Origin: Acidobacteriota bacterium
Lineage (GTDB): Bacteria; Acidobacteriota; Terriglobia; Terriglobales; Acidobacteriaceae
NCBI GenBank assembly: GCA_025359885.1
Contig: JANYDG010000094.1
Coordinates: 1 to 48,756, forward strand
Direction of reading: 5' to 3'
DNA length: 48,756 nt
The stretch's first letter is position 1. Every line of letters begins with the position of its first letter. Below are positions 26,619-35,481 of this stretch, piece after piece. Made by a program: the position numbers and the translations under genes. Below the pieces are notes generated by a model. That model worked only from the letters and a program-made list of their open reading frames with translations. It was not told the DNA's origin and searched no databases.

Positions 26619-26728
26619 TGCATTTTCAGGAATGGTATAAAGTGGGGCCGCACCGCTGACTGGATCTTTCATCAGGAAAAATCCATCCTCGCGAAAGCTG
26701 GACACTCCACAGTATTCCTGAAAACGCT
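26619..26728. repeat. 110-bp MITE-like element, copy 2
   Basis: Same length and orientation as the element at 2652-2761, with about ten substitutions in 110 bases. The ends are TGCATTTTCAGGAAT and ATTCCTGAAAACGCT, an inverted repeat with only a few mismatches. The internal hairpin GGATCTTTC/GAAAAATCC has one mispair. It follows the DUF1919 stop codon with no gap and may serve as its 3' end. Confidence 0.75.
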
Positions 26729-27090
26729 CTAGTGCCGCGCCTCGCCAATCAAGGCGCGGGAAATGCCTTTCCATCTCCCCCGCAAAATCCACAATCACCG
26801 CACCTGCTAGACTATAGAAAGCCGCATTGTGCGGCTGCTCTCCGCTCCCCCGTTATGAACGCGCCGTGAATGCGCATCGCGACGATTGTGCTGAGAGCGA
26901 CCGCCCTGGGCGACGTACCAGCATCGGCCGTGCCTGCTCTTCCGGCCGCGATCAGGCTCTTCCGCCAGCCCAGCTGCAACGCCTGCCAAATCGGTCAGAG
27001 CAGCAAACCTAAGTGTGAAACGAGACGCGTAAAAGCAGTTCAATCTGCCTACCGCCTCCTCAGAAAAGAAGCAAAGGAACTGTTACCCCT
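26729..27090. other. Upstream region of typA
   Basis: About 360 bp. It holds a short perfect hairpin AGCCGCA-TTG-TGCGGCT at 26820-26836 and, further on, a 74-codon frame that overlaps the typA start. AAAGGAA at about 27074-27080 is the likely typA ribosome binding site, at a longer than usual spacing. No clear sigma-70 promoter was recognised. Confidence 0.45.

Positions 27091-27094
<4 letters not shown>
26870..27094 (+). CDS. Possible small leader ORF overlapping the typA start (speculative)
   Basis: A 74-residue frame with ATG at 26870 whose TGA stop overlaps the typA GTG in a GTGA, the arrangement of translationally coupled genes. The peptide is basic, has a CNACQIG segment and a C-terminal basic helix, and matches no family I know. 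It could be coincidence in GC-rich DNA; there is no strong Shine-Dalgarno before its ATG. Confidence 0.2.
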
Positions 27095-28908
<1,814 letters not shown>

Positions 28909-28940
28909 TCTCAGCAGGCTGGCAGTCAACAACAAAACAA

Positions 28941-28983
28941 AAATCCGGCAGGGCGCTCAACAAGCCACCCTGCCGGATTTTTT
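28941..28983 (+). terminator. Rho-independent terminator of typA
   Basis: AAATCCGGCAGGG / CCCTGCCGGATTT, a perfect 13-bp stem with a 14-nt loop followed by T residues (TTTTTT across 28978-28983). This is the clearest intrinsic terminator in the window. Confidence 0.92.
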
Positions 28984-29068
28984 CAATGGCAATCCCAATC
29001 TGACCGCTATGGTACCGTTCCAATAGGATGCCCGGTTTTCGGTGCCAGGTCTTTCAATCATCTTCCTC

Positions 29069-29422
29069 ATGTCTCAAACCAGCCAACCCGACACCTCCGC
29101 GCCCTCCACCCCAACCTCTGCCAGTCAGGGAAATCTCGTCGCGCCCTCGCCTTATCCTCCCCAGCGCATCCCCTACTGGCTCCAGCAGGCTGAGCGCTTC
29201 CTCCGTGTCATCGTCCGCATGTACCTGGGACTCCTGGTCTGCTTCGCCCCCTGGTATCCGCCCGCCTGGGATAACAACCCACTCTTTTCACAATCCCCAA
29301 CCCTCATGGCCCTGGTCGCCAACGGTGCCGTCCGCGGCATCATCAGCGGCCTCGGCCTGCTCAATCTCTGGATTGCGCTGTATGACGTTCTGCGCCCATC
29401 CAGAGATTCAAGCCAGCCCTAG
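29069..29422 (+). CDS. Small predicted membrane protein
   Basis: 117 residues. A Ser/Pro/Thr-rich N-terminal tail of about 45 residues is followed by a hydrophobic segment RVIVRMYLGLLVCFAPWY, a second at about 80-107 (MALVANGAVRGIISGLGLLNLWIALYDVL) and a short polar end. It probably spans the membrane twice. A GTG at 29042 would add nine residues, but the ATG is preferred. I recognise no family. No Shine-Dalgarno is obvious. It stands alone between the typA terminator and a hairpin repeat. Confidence 0.6.
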   Translation: MSQTSQPDTSAPSTPTSASQGNLVAPSPYPPQRIPYWLQQAERFLRVIVRMYLGLLVCFAPWYPPAWDNNPLFSQSPTLMALVANGAVRGIISGLGLLNLWIALYDVLRPSRDSSQP

Positions 29423-29456
29423 CAGCCCGTGGCAAAACTCTGGTTTTCAAAAGGGC

Positions 29457-29506
29457 ACGGCTTGGCCGAGCCGTAAGTACCGCGTGATCAACGCGGCTTT
29501 AGCCGC
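29457..29506. repeat. Paired REP-like hairpins
   Basis: Two GC-rich inverted repeats in a gene-free 260-bp gap: ACGGCT-N6-AGCCGT (29457-29474) and GCGGCT-TT-AGCCGC (29493-29506). Their shared GGCTTnnnAGCC core looks like the dispersed intergenic hairpins common in Acidobacteriota. That comparison is from memory and needs a genome search. Confidence 0.5.
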
Positions 29507-29685
29507 TGAGGGATGGCTTTCCTCCGATTTCAACGTTCACCCAAGGCAGCGAGGGTGCGCTTCACACTCTTTTTTCATCAATCCACCCGGGCACACCATC
29601 GCCAGCCTATACACTCAGGGCTCAGGCGTTCGACGAGCTGACCTGCCTTCCGTCCGCAATTCAAGCCAATCATGCGAGAGACCCC

Positions 29686-30783
29686 ATGAGCCTTCCCGAT
29701 CGTCCTCACTCCCACCCGCAAGACCAGCCGCTCCCTCTCCACGCGGAGGAGAAACCCTCACTCCAGGCTCCAGCCGATCTGCCCCTGCTCGACCGCGCCC
29801 CCCTCGCCTACGAGAACCCCGCCTTCCTCAACAGCCCTGACGGCCGCCTCATTCGCATCCTCGCCGAATACACCGAACCCCTCGCTCGCTTTCGCCGCGA
29901 ACGCATCCAGGACACCGTCGTCTTCTTCGGCTCCGCCCGCTTCAACGGCAGGGAAGAAGCCGACCGCGCCCTGGAACTGCTCAACAACACCGGCTCCATG
30001 GCTCCCGCCCCAAAAAACGAACAACCCGCCAGCATCCCTGAAATCCTCGAAGGCACAGCCACTGAACTCAGCCGCCGCCGCGCCGTTGCCGCCGTTGAAA
30101 TGGCCAGCTACTACGAAGATGCACGCCGACTCGCCTCCATGGTTACCTCCTGGGCCGCCACCCTCACACCCAACCTGACGCCCGACCCGACGCCCACCCC
30201 GACGCCCAACCCGTCCCCGCGCCACCGCTTCGTCGTCACCTCAGGCGGGGGCCCCGGCATCATGGAAGCAGCCAATCGAGGCGCCTACGAAGCCGGCGGC
30301 AAAACCATCGGCCTCAACATCCGCCTGCCCTTTGAGCAGCGCCCCAACCCCTACATCACACCCGCCCTCAACTTCGAATTCCACTACTTCTTCATGCGCA
30401 AGCTCTGGTTCGCCTACCTCGCCAAGGCCCTCGTGGTCTTCCCCGGAGGCTTCGGCACCATCGACGAAATGTTCGAAGTCCTCACCCTTGTCCAAACCCA
30501 CAAGCTCGCCAAAAACATCACTGTCGTCGTCTACGGCAAAGAGTATTGGAACAAGGTCTTCAACTTCGAGTGGCTCGTCGATACCGGCGCGATCTCCCCC
30601 AATGACGTTGATTTGTTCCACTTTGCCGACACTCCCGAGGAAGCCTTTGCCCTCCTCAAAGATGGCCTCACCACCCACCACCTCAATCCAGAGGCGGCGC
30701 GAGACCATCATTGGTCCGCAACTCCCACCCACCCGCCAAGCCTCGATGACCTCCTCGGCCCCGAGTTCGCCCGAACTCGCTAG
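29686..30783 (+). CDS. LOG-family (TIGR00730) nucleoside-5'-monophosphate phosphoribohydrolase-like protein
   Basis: 365 residues. The family signatures are intact: GGGPGIMEAANRGA at 187-200 and PGGFGTIDE at 253-261, which form the AMP/cytokinin-ribotide site. LOG enzymes release free base from nucleoside monophosphates; in bacteria the physiological substrate is often unclear. This is the long type, with about 180 residues before the motif. Just before the core strand is a Thr/Pro linker (about 160-180, repeating TPxP) encoded by a short tandem DNA repeat at about 30163-30223, probably a slippage-made insertion. The ATG has a GAGAG upstream. The neighbours do not suggest a pathway. Confidence 0.85.
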   Translation: MSLPDRPHSHPQDQPLPLHAEEKPSLQAPADLPLLDRAPLAYENPAFLNSPDGRLIRILAEYTEPLARFRRERIQDTVVFFGSARFNGREEADRALELLNNTGSMAPAPKNEQPASIPEILEGTATELSRRRAVAAVEMASYYEDARRLASMVTSWAATLTPNLTPDPTPTPTPNPSPRHRFVVTSGGGPGIMEAANRGAYEAGGKTIGLNIRLPFEQRPNPYITPALNFEFHYFFMRKLWFAYLAKALVVFPGGFGTIDEMFEVLTLVQTHKLAKNITVVVYGKEYWNKVFNFEWLVDTGAISPNDVDLFHFADTPEEAFALLKDGLTTHHLNPEAARDHHWSATPTHPPSLDDLLGPEFARTR

Positions 30784-30818
30784 CAAACACGCATCATCGA
30801 ACTATCCCCGGCACTCCC

Positions 30819-30837
30819 CTTACGTCTAAAACGTAAG
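30819..30837. terminator. Hairpin after the LOG gene
   Basis: CTTACGT-CTAAA-ACGTAAG, a perfect 7-bp stem about 35 bp after the stop, in the 225-bp gap before the PHP gene. It lacks a U tract. It may be a terminator or an operator for the next gene. Confidence 0.4.
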
Positions 30838-31008
30838 AGAGCCTGCCCTTGCCTCGGATTCTGTCTCACAGAACGATACTTAATTGATTCCTTCACGTTC
30901 GAATCCTCGTTTTTGAACCCACTTTCTTGCCCTTTTCACTAGGTATTCACCATTTCCGAGGCATACTTGTCCCTAAGAGCACCCAGCAGCGACCGGACAG
31001 GAGCACAA

Positions 31009-32184
31009 ATGCCCACTTCTACGATCTCGTACCTGTGGCGCGACCCAGCAGCGGCGCGCGGTTTTCAGAGCGGAGTCTCTCTCCACAGCCACACCAATCA
31101 GTCCCAGGAAACCCTGGACTTTGTGGCCAACTGGGGAGCGCAGTTCGCCATCGCTCGTCCCTTCATCCAGCGCCTTGAGCGCCGCTCCCAGGAAAAGCAT
31201 GGCATCGCCATCAACTGGAACACCAGCTACTGGACCCCGCCCCTCACACCCAGGCTGGCCTACGACCTGGAGAGCAATCAAATCGAGAAGCTGGACCTCA
31301 TCCCCTTCGTCTCCGTCTCCGATCACGACAACATTCAGGCGCCCCTCAAACTGCGCGCCATTCCCTCCGCCCGTCACACTCCCGTTTCAGTTGAATGGAC
31401 CGCTCCCTACGCCGGCGAACATAACTCTCAGCAGTACTTTCACCTCGGCATCCACAACCTGCCCAGCGCCCGCGCCACCCAGTGGATGGCTGATCTCGCC
31501 GCCTTCACCGCAAATCCCTCCGACGCCCGCCTCACTGAAATCCTCGTCGCCCTCAACGCCGAGCCAAATGTACTCATCATCTTCAACCACCCTCTCTGGG
31601 ACCTCTACATGATTGGCCAGGAAAAACACGAATTCCTCGTCAACGAGTTCCTCCAGAAAAACGGCGCCCACTTCCACGCTCTTGAGCTCAACGGCCTCCG
31701 CGACTGGGAAGAGAATCGCGCCGTCCGCCGCCTCGCCGAGCGCTGGAACATGCTCCTCATCTCCGGCGGCGACCGCCACGGCGTCGAACCCAACGCCAAC
31801 ATCAACCTCACCAACGCCACCAGCTTCAATGAATTCGTGCATGAGGTGCGCAAGGAACGCCGCAGCAACCTCCTCTTCATGCCCCAGTACGCTGAACCCT
31901 GGAAGCACCGCATCCTCCAGTCCACCATGGACGCCATCCGCGACTATCCCGACTTTCCCCAGGGTTCCCGCACCTGGGACGAGCGCGCTTACCATCAGGA
32001 TGCCAACGGCATCATCCGCCCCTTGAGCGAAATCTGGCCCCACGGCCGTGCCCCAAAGGCCCTCCAGGCCGTCATTTCCTTGGCGCGACTTATGGGCTCT
32101 GGCCCGTTCTCCACCAGCCTCCGCTACGCCTGGAGCGATTCTCAGCAACTCCGCTTTGGCTTGGAAGACCAGGAAGCATACTAG
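31009..32184 (+). CDS. PHP-superfamily metal-dependent phosphoesterase-like protein
   Basis: 391 residues. The start is the ATG with AGGAG 5 nt upstream; a TTG at 30967 is less likely. The order of metal ligands fits the PHP fold: HSH (His26, His28), SDHDN (Asp105, His106), Glu129, a His in YFHLGIH (145 or 149), FNHP (His194) and GGDRHG (Asp255, His257). PHP domains hydrolyse phosphate esters such as histidinol phosphate or nucleic-acid ends. This stand-alone version differs from HisK and polymerase types, and its substrate is unknown. It is followed 54 bp later by a GT4 glycosyltransferase on the same strand, so a role in a lipid- or sugar-phosphate pathway is possible. Confidence 0.78.
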   Translation: MPTSTISYLWRDPAAARGFQSGVSLHSHTNQSQETLDFVANWGAQFAIARPFIQRLERRSQEKHGIAINWNTSYWTPPLTPRLAYDLESNQIEKLDLIPFVSVSDHDNIQAPLKLRAIPSARHTPVSVEWTAPYAGEHNSQQYFHLGIHNLPSARATQWMADLAAFTANPSDARLTEILVALNAEPNVLIIFNHPLWDLYMIGQEKHEFLVNEFLQKNGAHFHALELNGLRDWEENRAVRRLAERWNMLLISGGDRHGVEPNANINLTNATSFNEFVHEVRKERRSNLLFMPQYAEPWKHRILQSTMDAIRDYPDFPQGSRTWDERAYHQDANGIIRPLSEIWPHGRAPKALQAVISLARLMGSGPFSTSLRYAWSDSQQLRFGLEDQEAY

Positions 32185-32238
32185 GCGCGATCCGCGCTTC
32201 TTAATCCTTCATACACGTCGAGGCCTCACAATACTTGT

Positions 32239-33471
32239 ATGCAGTCTGAACAACCTCGAGTAGCGTACTTCCCCGACTCCTTCCACGAGGTCAACGGGGT
32301 AGCGCATACCAGCAGGCACTTCGAATCCTACGCCCGGCGCAGCGGCCTCCCCTTCCTCTGCGTCCGCGCCGGTGACAGAACCGATTCAGGGGAACCCGCC
32401 TTCCGCAAAGAAGCAAGCGTCTGGACTCTCGAACTCCCCCGCAGTATCTTCTCCTTTGCCCTCGAAAAGGACCTCCGCTTCGACCCCGCCTTCCCTCGCC
32501 ACATCCCCATCATCGGCGACGTTCTTGAGCAGTTCCAGCCTGACCTCATCCACATCACCGGCCCCAGCGAGGTAGGCATGGTCGGCGCAGGCCTCGCCCA
32601 CCATCTCGGCCTGCCCCTCGCCGCCTCATGGCACACCAACGTCCATGAATACCTCGCACGCCGCTCCGACTGGCTCCTCAAGCTCCTTCCAGAACGCCAC
32701 TCCCTCTCCACCGGCAAGGCCATCGAAGACCTCACCATGGCCGCCGCTGCCCGCTTCTACTCCATCGCCAAAGTCCTCTTTGCCCCCAACATCGAGCTGT
32801 GCCAGCTCCTCGAGGCCAGTACCGGCCGCCCCTGCTATCACATGCCGCGCGGCGTCGACACTGAACTCTTCCGGCCCAGCCGCCGCCAGCGTGCTCTCCC
32901 CGATTCCGATCACTCCACCTGTGTCCTCGGCTTCGTTGGCCGCCTCTCAGTCGAGAAAAACGTAACCCTCCTCGCCTCCATCCACGACCAGCTCATCGCC
33001 CTCGGCCACACCAAATTCCGCTTCCTCATCATCGGCCACGGCGCAGAAGAGGCATGGCTCCGCGAGCGCCTCCCCAACGCCGAGTTCCCCGGCGTCCTCC
33101 GCGGTGAGGCCCTCGCCCGCGCCTACGCATCCATGGACCTCTTCGTCTTCCCCTCCCACACCGACACCTTCGGCAACGTCGTCCTCGAGGCTCTCGCCAG
33201 CGGCGTTCCCGCCATCGTCACCCCCGACGGCGGCCCCCATTACATCGTGCGTGATACCAACGATGCTCATGCAACCGGCCGCATCGTCCCCGATGAAGAC
33301 TTCGCCACCGCCATCGCCGGCCTCATCGCCAATCCCGCCCGCCTCGCTGCCATGCGAAAATCCGCCCGCACCTACGCCCTCACCGCCTCCTGGGATGCAG
33401 TCTTCGAAGACGTCTACCGCGGCTACCAGCAAATCCTCCCCGCTCCCATTCAGCTTGTGGCCGCATCCTAG
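32239..33471 (+). CDS. GT4 glycosyltransferase (MgtA/SQD2-like)
   Basis: 410 residues with two Rossmann-like domains. The N-terminal acceptor domain begins VAYFPDSFHEVNGVAHTSR, matching the glycolipid-forming GT4 group (SQD2, MgtA, mannosyl and glucosyl diacylglycerol synthases). The C-terminal donor domain has GFVGRLSVEKN, then FGNVVLEALASGVPAIVTPDGGP with the E-x7-E-like pattern that binds the nucleotide sugar. It probably transfers a hexose to a membrane lipid on the cytoplasmic side. It is paired with the PHP gene upstream and ends at a strong hairpin. The exact donor and acceptor are not determinable. No Shine-Dalgarno was noted before the ATG. Confidence 0.85.
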   Translation: MQSEQPRVAYFPDSFHEVNGVAHTSRHFESYARRSGLPFLCVRAGDRTDSGEPAFRKEASVWTLELPRSIFSFALEKDLRFDPAFPRHIPIIGDVLEQFQPDLIHITGPSEVGMVGAGLAHHLGLPLAASWHTNVHEYLARRSDWLLKLLPERHSLSTGKAIEDLTMAAAARFYSIAKVLFAPNIELCQLLEASTGRPCYHMPRGVDTELFRPSRRQRALPDSDHSTCVLGFVGRLSVEKNVTLLASIHDQLIALGHTKFRFLIIGHGAEEAWLRERLPNAEFPGVLRGEALARAYASMDLFVFPSHTDTFGNVVLEALASGVPAIVTPDGGPHYIVRDTNDAHATGRIVPDEDFATAIAGLIANPARLAAMRKSARTYALTASWDAVFEDVYRGYQQILPAPIQLVAAS

Positions 33472-33478
33472 TGGAACG

Positions 33479-33520
33479 CCGGGTGCCCCATGTCCCGCAT
33501 TTGAGACATGGGATTCCCGG
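33479..33520. terminator. Compound hairpin between convergent genes (GGGTGCCC repeat family)
   Basis: Inner stem CCCATGTC-N10-GACATGGG with an outer stem CCGGG/CCCGG, lying between the GT4 stop and the GH13 stop. It begins with the GGGTGCCC motif that recurs twice at 42599-42658, each time before another hairpin. It probably terminates both genes. Confidence 0.6.
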
Positions 33521-33528
33521 AATATCAG

Positions 33529-35328
33529 CTACTCAATCTCCCCAATAAACACCCCGAAAGCCGGAAGCTCAATCTTCCCGAGGCTCGCCGGATCAGCCGT
33601 TCCCGGGGACTTCAGCAGCGTCTCCAGCTTCCCTGAACCAGCTTCCTTCAGGTCCACAGTCTGCGCCTCGCCGGTAAAGTTGGCCGCAACCACCACCGCC
33701 GCCTTCCCCGGGCCCTTGCGCATCCAGCTCAGCACCTTGGTATTCTCCGTATCCAGCATCACGTTTTCACCGTCGCGCAGACTTGCGTCCGTCTTCTTCA
33801 GGTGAATGAGCGCTCTGTACCAGCTCAGCAGCGAATTCGGATCACTTTCCTCCGCCTTCACATTGATCGCCGACTTGTTCGCCGGAACCGGCAGCCATGG
33901 CGTCGCGCTCTGGGTAAATCCGGCCTGCGCCGTGTCATCCCACTGCATCGGAGTCCGCTCCCCATCGCGGCCCTTTTCCTTCGGCCACCCCGTCACGCCA
34001 ATCGGGTCCTTCACGTCTTCCTTCCGCGCCGGCGGGGTCGTCTTCATGCCCAGCTCCGCGCCGTAGTAAAACAGCGAAGCGCCCCGGCTCGCGAACAGCA
34101 CCGTTGAAATCACCCGCGTGATCTCCGTGTCATGCACGCCGTCGCCGTACCGCGCGTCCATGCGAGGATTGTCGTGGTTGTCAAAAACCAGCATCGGCAC
34201 ATTGCCTTCGATCTTCGACTGCACATCCACCAGCTTGCTGCGGAAGCTCGCCACATCCATCCTGTTGATGAATCCCAGCTGCATATCCATCGGCAGCTCA
34301 AATTCCGGCTTGTCCTTCGTCCCATAAAGCCGCAACAGGTCGTTGATCGTCGCCACGTATGTCTCGCCAATCAGCACCCGATGCCCGGGAAAGCTGTTCG
34401 CCTTGAATCCATCTTCCACCTGGCGAAAGTGGTTCATCACCGGATGCACGCCGGGCAGATTATCCGTCTTCGAGTTGTCCAGCGCCTGGTCGCCGAACGC
34501 GTTGATCTTCGGATTGCCGCTGGCATCCTTCACCACGCCTTCATCGGTCCAGTTCGGATCTTCAAACAGCGTCGTAATTGCGTCATAGCGGAAGCCGGCA
34601 ACCCCCTTCTTCATCCAGAAGTTCAAAATGTCGTCAAACGCCTTGGTGATCTTGGGGTTGTTCCAGTTGAGGTCCGGCTGCTGTATATAAAACTTGTGGT
34701 AGTACCACTGCCTCGTCTTCTCGTCCCACTCCCACGCCGAGTGCCCAAAGACAGATTGCCAGTTCGTCGGCGGCTGCCCCTTGTCGGTCGCCGTCTCGCC
34801 CTTGCCATCCTTCCACACATACCAGTCGCGGTACGGGCTGCTCTTTGAACTTCGCGAGGCCTCAAACCACTTGTGCTTATCCGATGAATGGTTCATCACC
34901 ATATCCATCACAATCCGGATATTGCGCTTTTTCGCCTCAGAAACCAGCCGATCAAAGTCGGCCATCGTTCCATACTGCGGATCGATCGCCTCATAGTCCG
35001 AAATGTCATAGCCAAAATCCGCCTGCGGTGAGGGGTAGCAGGGCGTAATCCAGATCGCGTCCACACCCAGCTTCTCAAGGTAATCCAGCCGCGAAGTGAT
35101 CCCGTTCAAATCCCCAATCCCGTCGCCATTTGAATCCTGAAAACTGCGCGGATAAATCTCATAAATCACAGCCGACTTCCACCAGTCCGCAAGGCTGGAA
35201 GGGGTGTGATGCGTCATGGAAGGCTTGGAATCAGGCGCTTGGCCGATCCCCCGCGGTGCCGCAAAACCAAGCGCCAGGACTGAGGAGAGTCCCATCGCCA
35301 GGAGTGCGGTTCCTGTCAATTTCTTCAT
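33529..35328 (-). CDS. Exported GH13 alpha-glucosidase / oligo-1,6-glucosidase-like enzyme
   Basis: 599 residues. Signal peptide about 1-25 (basic MKK start, hydrophobic core). The catalytic (beta/alpha)8 barrel starts at WWKSAVIYEIYPRSF. Conserved regions: I DMVMNH (142-147), II GFRYD (nucleophile Asp249), III IGETY (acid/base Glu322) and IV FDNHD (His385, Asp386). The C-terminal beta-domain runs from about 510. QADFGYDISDY and ERTPMQW are typical of oligosaccharide alpha-glucosidases (GH13_17/23/31-like) and trehalose-related enzymes. It should cleave alpha-glucosides outside the cytoplasm. It is the last gene leftward in its region; the 150-bp gap upstream holds its likely promoter. Confidence 0.9.
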   Translation of the reverse strand: MKKLTGTALLAMGLSSVLALGFAAPRGIGQAPDSKPSMTHHTPSSLADWWKSAVIYEIYPRSFQDSNGDGIGDLNGITSRLDYLEKLGVDAIWITPCYPSPQADFGYDISDYEAIDPQYGTMADFDRLVSEAKKRNIRIVMDMVMNHSSDKHKWFEASRSSKSSPYRDWYVWKDGKGETATDKGQPPTNWQSVFGHSAWEWDEKTRQWYYHKFYIQQPDLNWNNPKITKAFDDILNFWMKKGVAGFRYDAITTLFEDPNWTDEGVVKDASGNPKINAFGDQALDNSKTDNLPGVHPVMNHFRQVEDGFKANSFPGHRVLIGETYVATINDLLRLYGTKDKPEFELPMDMQLGFINRMDVASFRSKLVDVQSKIEGNVPMLVFDNHDNPRMDARYGDGVHDTEITRVISTVLFASRGASLFYYGAELGMKTTPPARKEDVKDPIGVTGWPKEKGRDGERTPMQWDDTAQAGFTQSATPWLPVPANKSAINVKAEESDPNSLLSWYRALIHLKKTDASLRDGENVMLDTENTKVLSWMRKGPGKAAVVVAANFTGEAQTVDLKEAGSGKLETLLKSPGTADPASLGKIELPAFGVFIGEIE

Positions 35329-35421
35329 GCTGTCGTTCCTCCGAATGTCGCCCGCAACTCGAAAACTCGGTCGCAGTGTGACTTGGCAAAACTAAAGCAT
35401 CGGCACCCCGCTTGTACACGC

Positions 35422-35439
35422 GATGATCAGGCAATCATC
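35422..35439. other. Small inverted repeat upstream of the GH13 gene
   Basis: GATGAT-CAGGCA-ATCATC, a 6-bp inverted repeat about 95 bp before the glucosidase start and about 45 bp after the AsmA-like stop. It could be an operator or a weak 3' hairpin; the evidence is only the symmetry. Confidence 0.25.
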
Positions 35440-35481
35440 AGCGCATGCCAAAGCCCGCCCCAGGTCGGTTTGAACTAGGCC

